Translations under genes and position numbers: made by a program
The notes under the pieces: model-generated
Databases searched by the model: none
What the model saw: only the letters and a program-made list of their open reading frames with translations
Told to the model about the DNA's origin: nothing
From: JAKAKT01 sp041305385
Lineage (GTDB): Archaea; Micrarchaeota; Micrarchaeia; Burarchaeales; JAKAKT01
Direction of reading: 5' to 3'
Length of the DNA stretch: 14,705 nucleotides
Assembly: GCA_041305385.1 (NCBI GenBank)
Contig: JBFYLO010000007.1
Location: 1-14,705, forward strand
Shown: in pieces, positions 6,226 to 12,557 of the stretch
Layout of the letters: each line of letters begins with the position of its first letter
How positions within the stretch are numbered: position 1 is the stretch's first letter

Positions 6226-6819
6226 TCATGGGTTCAGCATCCAGACGAAAACGTTCAAAACTGCTGCAAAGCTAACCCAGCAGATGTAAGGGACCAAGAG
6301 GAGGGCTGCGGGTTTTGAAAGGCGATAAAAGCTCGCTATCGAGAGAGCTATGAAAACCCATAACAAAACTATCACTGGAATCGCATAAAGCGGGGATTTC
6401 AATCCAAAGAAAACGATGGACCAGAGGGTATTCAGGAAGAGCTGGGCTGCGAAAATCACGAGAGCCTGCTTCACCTCTTTTTTCGAAACTCCCCTGTTCC
6501 AGATTAGGTAAGCGGAAATCCCCATCATCGCGTAAAGTGTAATCCAGACCGGCCCGAAAATCCAGTTTGGCGGGTTGAACCAGGGCTTGTTAAGGGAAGC
6601 GTACCAAGTGGGGATGTTCTGAACAGTGAAAACTGAGCCTATTGCCCCTGCAAGCTGGCAGATGATGATTGCAAGCAAGAGTTTCCCGATTTCTTTTAGA
6701 TTCGTTTCCTCACCAGATAATGGTGGAACATTAGGGGTTTTAACCCTTTGGCTCAAGCTGCCAGGGAGACCTGCCAATGTTCCGAATGCCCGGCGATTAC
6801 TTCCTCTTGGATTTGTCAT
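6226..6819 (-). CDS. TspO/MBR family protein (tryptophan-rich sensory protein)
   Basis: Five-helix integral membrane protein of the TspO/peripheral benzodiazepine receptor family, which binds porphyrins and related hydrophobic ligands. Family marks are WYASLNKPWFNPPNWIFGPV (cited in part), TLYAMMGISAYLIW, the NTLWSIVFF segment of helix 3, and a final helix with W and N. From the WY motif to the end the length fits the family. The first about 40 residues of this frame (from ATG 6819) look unlike the family: they run through the end of the SPFH gene and a TATA-like GGTTAAAACC (about 6735-6744). Homologues usually start about eight residues before ICQLAG, but no ATG, GTG or TTG exists there; the nearest is TTG 6678, giving 150 aa. 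A GGTGAGG lies 18-24 bases before that region. Start uncertain; family secure. Confidence 0.88.
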   Translation of the reverse strand: MTNPRGSNRRAFGTLAGLPGSLSQRVKTPNVPPLSGEETNLKEIGKLLLAIIICQLAGAIGSVFTVQNIPTWYASLNKPWFNPPNWIFGPVWITLYAMMGISAYLIWNRGVSKKEVKQALVIFAAQLFLNTLWSIVFFGLKSPLYAIPVIVLLWVFIALSIASFYRLSKPAALLLVPYICWVSFAAVLNVFVWMLNP

Positions 6820-8122
6820 CAGGCGCTGGGCTAGGCAGGTACCTCTTCAGTAGCTCGTTCACAAAGTCAGGGTTTGCGTCCAGGAACTGCCCGAGCGCCA
6901 CTCCCTCTTTCGGACCGAGCCTCACGTTCCCCAACAATCCTCCGCTCATCACTTCCTGAGTGCTTCCTGCGACTATGTTTATCGTTGATGAGTTGATGAG
7001 CTGCTGGTACGCCTTTGCATACTCCATCCCGACCTCTTTGTTTGCGTTAATGAACTGGATTCTTGTTGCAGCCTCATCGAATTGCTTCTGAGCTTCTGCA
7101 AGCCTCTCGATGCCTTCAGCTTCTGCCACCTTCTTCAGTTTGACGATTTTGGCTTCTGCTTCTCCTTCAGTGAAAGTCTTAGCGGCAATGCCTTTTGCCT
7201 CGATTTCAAGCTTGCTCTTCGTTCCTTCTGCCCGTTTCACAGTAGATTCCCTGTCGACATCGGCAAAACCGACCTCGATTTTCCTTTTTGCCTCGACTTT
7301 CTCAGCATTGGCTTCAGTTGTCTTCTTTGCCTCCATTTTCTCCCTTTCCTGTTCTGCGATTGCGACTTCCCGATCCTTTGCTATCTCTCTCTTGCGGGCC
7401 TCTTCTTCCATCTCAGCTTGCCTGAACCGAGAAGCCCTTTTCTGCTCTGCCTCAACTACCTCGGCGCGCCGAGTCTCTTCTGCAACCTTAACTCTCGCGT
7501 CGGCGTTGATTTGAGCAGCAATCTTACGTTCTATGTCTGCGATGATTGTTGACTCCGAAACATCCTTTAGGTCTTTAATTTCCAAATCAACAAGCTGAAG
7601 CCCCCATTGCGGGAATACCTTCTCTACTTCGGCAGTGACTGCGTTGTCCAAATTCGTCCTGTCCATATAAATGTCGAGTATCGACTGCTTTGTCGCAGTC
7701 GTCCGTCCGATGGATTCCATAATTGCCTGGAAGTCAGCGGAGAGCATCTTGATTGCCGGATCTTCATAGCGCTTTTCGGTTATCGTTATGTCGGTTCTCT
7801 CTGCAGCGAGCAGGGGGTCCTTGATGTTCACGAAACAGACGATGTCGCACAGGAATTTTGCCATGTTCTTGTCGTTCAGCTTCACGTCTGGAACATCGAT
7901 TCTGATGTTTGTAAGCGGCAGTTTATGCACCCGCGTAACAAATGGAACCACCCAGTAGCTTGGCCTGTTTGGCTTTCCGCCTGCTTCCGCCCCTGGCTTA
8001 ACGCCCGCGTCCCTCGACATAACAAGCTCTTTTTTGTCAAACATTATCCGGACGTGCGCTTCATTGGCTGGCACGATGCGGTAAAGCCCAACCATGCCCC
8101 CTACTAGATTAAACAATCTCAT
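6797..8122 (-). CDS. SPFH/Band 7 (flotillin-like) membrane scaffold protein
   Basis: A 441-residue protein from ATG 8122. It has a short hydrophobic N-terminus (RLFNLVGGMVGLYRIV) for membrane association, then an SPFH domain (about 20-200; RPSYWVVPFVTRVHKLPLT and the end segment QWGLQLVDLEIKDL). A long Glu/Ala/Lys/Arg coiled coil follows (about 205-355, with EA-repeats typical of flotillin), then a C-terminal flotillin-like region (FDEAATRIQFINANKEVG) and a basic tail. Such proteins oligomerise as membrane microdomain scaffolds. The frame extends to an ATG at 8173, but the TATA box at 8173-8180 makes that start impossible on the same transcript. ATG 8122 follows a G-rich GGGGGCG. The end overlaps the long TspO frame by 23 bases, so the two are probably co-transcribed. 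Confidence 0.9.
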   Translation of the reverse strand: MRLFNLVGGMVGLYRIVPANEAHVRIMFDKKELVMSRDAGVKPGAEAGGKPNRPSYWVVPFVTRVHKLPLTNIRIDVPDVKLNDKNMAKFLCDIVCFVNIKDPLLAAERTDITITEKRYEDPAIKMLSADFQAIMESIGRTTATKQSILDIYMDRTNLDNAVTAEVEKVFPQWGLQLVDLEIKDLKDVSESTIIADIERKIAAQINADARVKVAEETRRAEVVEAEQKRASRFRQAEMEEEARKREIAKDREVAIAEQEREKMEAKKTTEANAEKVEAKRKIEVGFADVDRESTVKRAEGTKSKLEIEAKGIAAKTFTEGEAEAKIVKLKKVAEAEGIERLAEAQKQFDEAATRIQFINANKEVGMEYAKAYQQLINSSTINIVAGSTQEVMSGGLLGNVRLGPKEGVALGQFLDANPDFVNELLKRYLPSPAPDDKSKRK

Positions 8123-8170
8123 GGCAACGCCCCCGTTTTTTGAATATTTTCGCTCAATTAAGTTGCAGGG

Positions 8171-8203
8171 CATTTAAATGAGTGCCCCGTCGTTAAATTA
8201 ACG
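8171..8203 (-). promoter_or_regulatory. SPFH gene promoter with upstream inverted repeat
   Basis: CATTTAAATG (8171-8180, itself a perfect palindrome) contains the TATA box and predicts transcription starting near 8150, giving a leader of about 25-30 bases before ATG 8122. Eleven bases upstream lies a perfect inverted repeat, CGTTAA-A-TTAACG (8191-8203), at a spot suitable for a regulator. Confidence 0.45.
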
Positions 8204-8249
8204 CAGATAAGTGATTTAAGGCTTTGTCTTGATAGTCAGCTGCCCGAAA

Positions 8250-9017
8250 CTATCCTTCCAATCTCCAAACATCCTGTTCCTTGACCCCGATCTTATGCGC
8301 AAATTCCTTGCTTCCGCATATTACTTGTTTGGTTAAACGACGTTCATTGCACAAATCTTCCTTGTAGGAGTATTTTCCATAGCCAAGATTATACTTTTCC
8401 CCGTTGGCTATCGTATCCTTGATTGCAACAAGATTCAGGTAGATTCCAATCCCCGAAAGGTAATCCTTTGGGATTACCACCGCAAGGGTATGCATCTCAT
8501 TTTCTTCTTTCACTACGATGTTAAGCCCAACAATCTTTTCTTTTTGTCTCCCAACATAGGCGTATGTGTTCTTTGAACAAAACGCATCCATGCATTGTTC
8601 AAAGTATCCGTCAGTTTGATTATCGTCGTTTAGTCTGTTGAACTGATGCCCGTACATCTCTTCAAAGTCGGCCCTCTTTGGTTTTTCAACTGCGACATCA
8701 ATTAACTTATCAAACTTTTTCATGGTCCATTGCTTGCCGTGATTAAGCCGCTTGAAATAGTCCTCGAACCTGTCAAAGCCTGAGACCAAGTATTCGCATT
8801 CATCAGTTTCATCAAATGTCCCAACTTCGGAGTTGGCACTCAACTCCCACAACCACAGCGGCTCGGGTAGGTTCTCAAGATCGCTTTCCTTTAATGCCAT
8901 CAACGGATATGCATTCTGCGACAGAGACCAGAAACTGACATCTGCCTTCAGCCAACTAAAATTGCCTCCGTAAATCAAAGGCACGTCGGCATCAAACAAC
9001 CGGTTGCGTATCTTCAT
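8250..9017 (-). CDS. GNAT-fold acyltransferase, BioF2/FemAB-like; C-terminus probably frameshifted
   Basis: A 255-residue soluble protein. The C-terminal half has the pattern of BioF2-like acetyltransferases (the FemAB-type GNAT group): YAYVGRQKEKIVGLNIVV and MHTLAVVIPKDYLSGIGIYL, then a helix (LVAIKDTIANGEKYN), then LGYGKYSYKEDLC, matching the family's 'F-D-x-G-x-x-x-x-Y-K' end. The N-terminal half is less recognisable. The frame ends with VKEQDVWRLEG. In the +1 frame from about 8272 the sequence reads MFGDWKDSFGQLTIKTKP and stops at 8216-8218, which looks more natural, so a late frameshift or sequencing error is suspected. GC content is lower than in the MFS and CorA regions. A related tail occurs at 9281-9340 on the same strand. 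The acyl substrate is unknown. Confidence 0.7.
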   Translation of the reverse strand: MKIRNRLFDADVPLIYGGNFSWLKADVSFWSLSQNAYPLMALKESDLENLPEPLWLWELSANSEVGTFDETDECEYLVSGFDRFEDYFKRLNHGKQWTMKKFDKLIDVAVEKPKRADFEEMYGHQFNRLNDDNQTDGYFEQCMDAFCSKNTYAYVGRQKEKIVGLNIVVKEENEMHTLAVVIPKDYLSGIGIYLNLVAIKDTIANGEKYNLGYGKYSYKEDLCNERRLTKQVICGSKEFAHKIGVKEQDVWRLEG

Positions 9018-9067
9018 TCAAGCGCCTAGTCATGCGACCCAATCATTTGTCCGTAATGAAGAAGAGA

Positions 9068-9084
9068 ACGCCCCTCGTGGGCGT
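9068..9084 (-). terminator. Hairpin plus pyrimidine-rich tract after the micropeptide gene
   Basis: On the minus strand, ACGCCC, loop ACGAG, GGGCGT form a perfect 6-bp stem three bases after the TGA of the 28-residue gene, followed by TCTCTTCTTCATT. This suits a terminator separating it from the GNAT gene. Confidence 0.45.
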
Positions 9085-9087
9085 CAA

Positions 9088-9174
9088 TCAGTCATTTCTT
9101 TTCTTCTTGTTCTTCCTCTGCCGCTTTATCATTCTGCTAATCTTCCTTTCCATAGTCCTGTTTTTCTTCATCAT
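9088..9174 (-). CDS. 28-residue highly basic peptide, possibly ribosomal protein eL41-like
   Basis: An ORF too short for routine gene calling. ATG 9174 is followed at once by a second ATG (9171); the peptide starts MMKKNRTMERKISRMIK and ends in RKNKKKRND, with 14 of 28 residues Lys or Arg. The upstream AAAAAAGGAGGTGTG holds a near-perfect complement to the 16S rRNA tail (GGAGGTG, 9177-9183), the strongest such site in the window, 4 or 7 bases from the two ATGs. A TATA box (9261-9266) predicts an mRNA with a leader of about 60 bases, and a hairpin follows the stop. Size and composition recall ribosomal protein eL41 (about 25 aa, one basic helix), but I cannot align it with confidence; a nucleic-acid-binding micropeptide is the alternative. 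Longer plus-strand frames across the same bases look like shadows. Confidence 0.6.
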   Translation of the reverse strand: MMKKNRTMERKISRMIKRQRKNKKKRND

Positions 9175-9192
9175 CACACCTCCTTTTTTGGC

Positions 9193-9227
9193 TTCCCTTA
9201 AGGGAAAGGGGAGACTGGACAGTCCCC
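9193..9227 (-). promoter_or_regulatory. Structured leader of the micropeptide mRNA
   Basis: Two inverted repeats lie between the predicted start of transcription (near 9238) and the Shine-Dalgarno site. One is GGGGACTGTCCAGTCTCCCC (9208-9227), an imperfect hairpin; the other is the exact palindrome TTCCCTTAAGGGAA (9193-9206). CTCC in the first could instead pair with the GGAG of the ribosome-binding site, so translation control is possible. This is inference from pairing by eye. Confidence 0.35.
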
Positions 9228-9260
9228 GGCTAAAAATCAAAACAACGCGTCTTTCTGAGC

Positions 9261-9266
9261 ATATAT
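9261..9266 (-). promoter_or_regulatory. TATA box of the micropeptide gene
   Basis: ATATAT within GGGATATATGCTC on the minus strand predicts a start of transcription near 9238, about 64 bases before ATG 9174. Confidence 0.45.
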
Positions 9267-9280
9267 CCCACTAATTCTAT

Positions 9281-9346
9281 TTAACCCTTCGGTTTCAGTA
9301 TCAGCTGCCCGAGGTTCAGGGAAGCCTTATATTGCTTATTTTGCCC
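9281..9346 (-). pseudogene. Possible remnant of a second GNAT C-terminus
   Basis: Read on the minus strand, GQNKQYKASLNLGQLILKPKG ends at a TAA (9281-9283); the last 16 residues resemble the out-of-frame tail of the neighbouring GNAT gene (WKDS-F-GQLTIKTKP then TAA). At DNA level CGGGCAGCTGA is identical in both, followed by partial similarity through the stop. Upstream it runs into the antisense of the MFS gene, so only a tail could remain. The MFS TATA box lies inside it. This may be chance; the short length limits confidence. Confidence 0.3.
9326..9333 (+). promoter_or_regulatory. TATA box of the MFS gene
   Basis: CTTATATT is centred about 29 bases upstream of ATG 9359. This puts the start of transcription within a few bases of the start codon, so the mRNA is likely leaderless; no Shine-Dalgarno site is present. 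Confidence 0.55.
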
Positions 9347-9358
9347 TAACAACCCTTC

Positions 9359-10606
9359 ATGGTCATCCACCATGCTAAAAAAATGCTCCCGGGCGGAGTG
9401 AAAAAAACTTTCCGGGCCCTCAAGCACAGGAATTACCGCCTGTGGTTCCTGGGCCAGACGTTCTCCCTGTTCGGGACATGGATGCAGATAACCGCCCAGG
9501 GGTTCCTGGTTTTCGAACTGACCCATTCGCCGGCATACCTGGGGCTCGTGGGCTTTGCCGCGGGCATACCCGTATTGCTGCTCACCCCTTTCGGGGGCGT
9601 TGTTGCAGACAGGGTGCCAAGAAGGAGCATCCTGCTCGCAACGCAAATCTCGATGATGCTGCTCGCCTTCATTCTCGCCGGACTCGCGTTTTCCGGGGTT
9701 GTCGAACCCTGGCACATAGCCCTGCTCGCCTTCTTCCTGGGAATCGCAAACGCCTTCGATGCCCCGGCAAGGCAGGCGCTCGTGGTGGACATGGTTAACC
9801 GCGAGGACCTCACGAACGCCATCTCGCTCAATGGAACAATGATAAACATGGCACTTGTTGCCGGTCCTGCGCTTGCGGGAATAGCCTATGCGGCTGTCGG
9901 CCCTGGCTGGTGCTTCATGCTCAATGGAATCTCGTTCATTGCCGTGATAATCGCACTGCTGATGATGAGGCTGCCCCTTTCTGCAATGCCCGCGCATAGG
10001 ACATCGGCCTTTGCGGACCTTAGGGAAGGCTTCCAGTATACGCGCTCCAATGCGGCAGCGGTCTCGATTCTTTGCATAATCGGGATAACTGGCCTGTTCG
10101 GGATGGCGTTCATGACCCTCATCCCCGCATGGGCAGTCACGATTCTCGGGGGCGACGCCCAGACGAACGGGCTCCTCCAATCGGCAAGGGGCCTCGGCGC
10201 CCTGGCAGTTGCCCTCTGGATTGCATCCATGGGGCGGGTAAGCTCGAAAAGCAGGCTGGTCGCGCTGGGCGCATTCCTGACGCCAGTCTCGCTGATAGCG
10301 TTCTCGTACGCACGCTCCCTCGACCTGGCGCTCCTGTTCATCCTGCTCTCAGGTGGGGCGAGCATATTGCTGATGAACATGGCATACAATCTTCTCCAGA
10401 CTGTCACTTCCGACAGGTTCAGGGGGAGGGTGATGGGCATCAACAGCCTCGTGTTCTTCGGGTTGCAGCCCATCGGCGCGCTGTGGATTGGCGCCTTTGC
10501 CGAGTATTTCGGGGAGCCGAATGCTGTTCTGGCTTCCGCCCTTGCGTTCACGCTTGGCGGGATTCTGCTCTGGAGATTCGCGCCTGCCCTGAGAAGGCTT
10601 GGGTAG
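9359..10606 (+). CDS. MFS transporter, MFS_3 / EntS-like exporter family
   Basis: A 415-residue polytopic membrane protein with about 12 hydrophobic segments in two halves. The start KTFRALKHRNYRLWFLGQT followed by SLFGTWMQITAQGFLVFELT is the hallmark of the MFS_3 family of efflux carriers (enterobactin exporter EntS and relatives). The family loop GGVVADRVPRRSILLATQ lies between helices 2 and 3, followed by FDAPARQALVVDMV; the second half contains TSDRFRGRVMGINSLVFFGLQP (cited in part). The substrate is unknown; siderophores, drugs and other small molecules are exported by relatives. It has its own TATA box and a leaderless-type ATG. ATG 9383 is an alternative start. Codons are richer in C-ending forms than in the flanking GNAT gene, which may point to transfer from bacteria. 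It ends six bases from the convergent gene. Confidence 0.92.
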   Translation: MVIHHAKKMLPGGVKKTFRALKHRNYRLWFLGQTFSLFGTWMQITAQGFLVFELTHSPAYLGLVGFAAGIPVLLLTPFGGVVADRVPRRSILLATQISMMLLAFILAGLAFSGVVEPWHIALLAFFLGIANAFDAPARQALVVDMVNREDLTNAISLNGTMINMALVAGPALAGIAYAAVGPGWCFMLNGISFIAVIIALLMMRLPLSAMPAHRTSAFADLREGFQYTRSNAAAVSILCIIGITGLFGMAFMTLIPAWAVTILGGDAQTNGLLQSARGLGALAVALWIASMGRVSSKSRLVALGAFLTPVSLIAFSYARSLDLALLFILLSGGASILLMNMAYNLLQTVTSDRFRGRVMGINSLVFFGLQPIGALWIGAFAEYFGEPNAVLASALAFTLGGILLWRFAPALRRLG

Positions 10607-10612
10607 GCGACA

Positions 10613-11308
10613 TTATGCCTTGCTTTTTTCGCCGTTGGTCCCTTTCACGAGGTCTGCGGCAAGCTCGAGAAGCTTGATTGCAAGATCCCCGTCTGCTGCG
10701 AAGAAGAACGAGAGTTTTCCGTTCTTTATCCTGAGTGTGAATATGGAGCTCAGCAAGTATGAATGGAGGTCCCCTGCCACTGAAAGCTTCTTCAGCTTCT
10801 CTTTGTTCTTGTCGCAAAACTCCCTTGCCTTGTCCGGCTCGCTGCTCCGTATGAAGAACCAGCCATACCTAGCGCCGGAAATAGACGAGAGCTTGTACTC
10901 GAGAAGCTGGAGCAGGTAGCCGTGGCCCGGGTATTCGAAAACCGGCTCGTATGATATGTCCAGCTTGAAATCAAGGGGGAACTCGAGCGAGAGCCTCAGC
11001 CCCCTTAGGGCCTCGAAGTAGCCCCTGAAGCGCCTTATGTCGGCGTTCTTCAGGCTGAAGCCGATTCCCCGGTATTTCCCAGTAAGGGAGTAGGAAACCT
11101 CTGCAAGCGGATCCGGGGACTCCTCCTTCCAGAGCTCCCCGCCGAACTTCTTCTGCATTTTTTCAAATATGGCATCGTAGCCCTTCTCCCGCTCCTCGAC
11201 CTTGTTCTTCTCCCGCCCTATGGATTTCCTCAGCATGAAAATGTAAAGGAGCACGATAAGGATAAGGAAGAAAAGAAGTATCCAAAGGGAGATTAGTTGT
11301 TCGTCCAT
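10613..11308 (-). CDS. Membrane-anchored hypothetical protein, 231 aa
   Basis: One N-terminal TM helix (about 5-26, LISLWILLFFLILIVLLYIF) is followed by a charged helix (REKNKVEEREKGYDAIFEKM) and a soluble domain of about 170 residues with alternating strands (GKYRGIGFSLKNADIRRF, LRLSLEFPLDFKLDISY, ARYGWFFIRS, SSIFTLRIKNGKLSFFFAAD) and helices. No family is recognised. The topology suggests a cytoplasmic domain tethered to the membrane. ATG 11308 follows AGGGGCACCC, ten bases after the stop of the previous gene. It is third in a minus-strand operon behind a CorA channel and a small membrane protein, so a role in ion handling or envelope state is conceivable but unproven. Confidence 0.75.
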   Translation of the reverse strand: MDEQLISLWILLFFLILIVLLYIFMLRKSIGREKNKVEEREKGYDAIFEKMQKKFGGELWKEESPDPLAEVSYSLTGKYRGIGFSLKNADIRRFRGYFEALRGLRLSLEFPLDFKLDISYEPVFEYPGHGYLLQLLEYKLSSISGARYGWFFIRSSEPDKAREFCDKNKEKLKKLSVAGDLHSYLLSSIFTLRIKNGKLSFFFAADGDLAIKLLELAADLVKGTNGEKSKA

Positions 11309-11318
11309 GGGTGCCCCT

Positions 11319-11567
11319 TTATTTCTTCTTTGAGACCACTTTGGTCTGGAAGATTACGAGCGCAGCAATAATGAGCGCAAGGGAGTTTATGACTGCTGAA
11401 AGGAACTGCCCGCTCGAGAAGCCGTCCACTGCCAGGATTGCAACTCCGATTATATAGCAAACGACGAAAGATGTCTGAAGCTCCTTCTCCCCTTTCATCG
11501 CCGCGAAAAGCTGCAGGAGCCAGCCGAGGACTATCGCGCCGAGACCCATAAAGACCAATGATTCCAT
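11319..11567 (-). CDS. Small membrane protein, three TM segments, 82 aa
   Basis: Three hydrophobic segments (about 3-22, 32-49, 54-75) are followed by a basic tail (TKVVSKKK), suggesting a cytoplasmic C-terminus. A short acidic/basic loop (MKGEKELQ) follows the first helix. The start ATG 11567 has GAGGTGG about five bases upstream, and that site touches the stop of the CorA gene, which fits translational coupling. The size recalls SemiSWEET-type or other half-transporters, but the signature motifs are not visible. It could be an accessory subunit of the neighbouring channel. Confidence 0.72.
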   Translation of the reverse strand: MESLVFMGLGAIVLGWLLQLFAAMKGEKELQTSFVVCYIIGVAILAVDGFSSGQFLSAVINSLALIIAALVIFQTKVVSKKK

Positions 11568-11579
11568 TTTTCCACCTCG

Positions 11580-12416
11580 TTAAAGCCATTCCCATTTCCT
11601 GAAAAGATAAGCCCCGAACAGAACGAACATGACCATTAAAAGAAGAACCATGGGATACGCCAGGGGCATGTTAAGCTCCGGCATATGCTTGAAGTTCATG
11701 CCGTAATAGGAGGCGATTATGTTTGGAATCATGAAAAGGACAGTGAGCGCAGTGAGCTTCTTCATGATGTCAGTCAGCTTCTCGATTCGCCTGTTGAGCT
11801 CGGCGGTCTGCCGCATCTCCAACCTTGTCCGCGTTATGTCGACTTCCCTCCTGACGCTCGTGGCCTTGTCGTTAAGGTGCTGAATCTCGGCGCGAAGGAT
11901 GGCGAATTCGAAAGGAAACGCCTTGACGTTTATGAACGGAACTTCCTTCTCCTCAATCTTTATGAACAAGCCTAGCAGGTCCTCCATGAGCTCCCTAAAT
12001 CTCCTTGTCTTGCGCTCGATGGCATCAAGCTTGTCGATATCTACGGGGCCGGCCTCGAACTGGTTCATCTCCTTCCGTATATTGTCGAAGTGGGATGTGT
12101 AGTTCTCGACCGCCCTCCTGAAGACGGCGTAGGCGCACATTGTGCTCTCCAGATACCTGGAGCGGGTCTTCATCCGCCCTATCTTGACCCTCTTCAGCTC
12201 AGCCGCAGCGCTCGGGAACACGAGCGAGTAACCCTTCGAGAGGATGACGACCTTGTTGAGCTTGCTCTCGAAAGCGACAAAGGAGAATATCATGTACTCT
12301 TCGTAGACTTCGTAAAAGAGGATGTCGAGCTCCCTGAGCTTCGCGAGGTCGTTGGTTATCCCGAATTCCTTGGCTTTCTCCTGGAGTTTTTCGAAATCGT
12401 CGAATATGTAGATCAT
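11580..12416 (-). CDS. CorA-family divalent cation channel
   Basis: A 278-residue protein from ATG 12416. It has an N-terminal cytoplasmic alpha/beta domain (IYIFDDFEKLQEKAKEFGI and following), a long helical stalk (about 90-220, KTRRFRELMEDLLGLFIK, TRTRLEMRQTAELNRRIEKL), and two C-terminal TM helices. Between them is the family signature YGMNF (GMN at about 239-241) and the periplasmic loop with MPEL; the end is basic (FRKWEWL). It is a homopentameric Mg2+ (or Co2+/Ni2+) uptake channel by family. At 278 residues it is shorter than typical CorA (about 315-350), mainly in the N-terminal domain. The frame extends to an ATG at 12467, but GGTGA five bases before ATG 12416 and the TATA box at 12471-12480 support the shorter form. 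It heads a three-gene operon. Confidence 0.9.
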   Translation of the reverse strand: MIYIFDDFEKLQEKAKEFGITNDLAKLRELDILFYEVYEEYMIFSFVAFESKLNKVVILSKGYSLVFPSAAAELKRVKIGRMKTRSRYLESTMCAYAVFRRAVENYTSHFDNIRKEMNQFEAGPVDIDKLDAIERKTRRFRELMEDLLGLFIKIEEKEVPFINVKAFPFEFAILRAEIQHLNDKATSVRREVDITRTRLEMRQTAELNRRIEKLTDIMKKLTALTVLFMIPNIIASYYGMNFKHMPELNMPLAYPMVLLLMVMFVLFGAYLFRKWEWL

Positions 12417-12470
12417 TGAGTTCACCGTAAGGCGGCATGTCGCAAGAGATATGATTATGCTGTCCATCGC

Positions 12471-12480
12471 ATAAATAAAT
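12471..12480 (-). promoter_or_regulatory. TATA box of the CorA operon
   Basis: ATTTATTTAT on the minus strand predicts transcription starting near 12450 and a leader of about 34 bases carrying GGTGA. This excludes the upstream ATG 12467 as a start. A second, opposite promoter lies 43 bases away. Confidence 0.5.
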
Positions 12481-12522
12481 ACTTTCGCATTGACGATGAT
12501 GCCAAAAACCGGGCCAAAAGAC

Positions 12523-12530
12523 TTTAATAT
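12523..12530 (+). promoter_or_regulatory. TATA box of the membrane protein/aquaporin operon
   Basis: TTTAATAT is centred about 31 bases upstream of ATG 12558 and 22 bases upstream of GTG 12549, so transcription starts at or near the start codon. Confidence 0.5.
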
Positions 12531-12557
12531 GGGGCATGAGAATTCAAAGTGGTGACT

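Noticed and set aside
7082..7514. Two hydrophobic, Ser/Phe-rich plus-strand frames
   Set aside because: They are antisense to the Glu/Lys/Ala coiled coil of the SPFH gene.
9032..9274. Plus-strand frame of 80 codons with a hydrophobic stretch
   Set aside because: Its Phe/Leu/Ile run is the complement of the Lys/Arg codons of the micropeptide gene; no ribosome-binding site or TATA box suits it.
9281..10180. Long minus-strand frame (299 codons) opposite the MFS gene
   Set aside because: Composition is that of an antisense shadow (Arg, His, Cys, Glu rich, no hydrophobic core); the plus strand encodes a clear MFS protein. Only the last about 20 codons, beyond the MFS start, were considered further.
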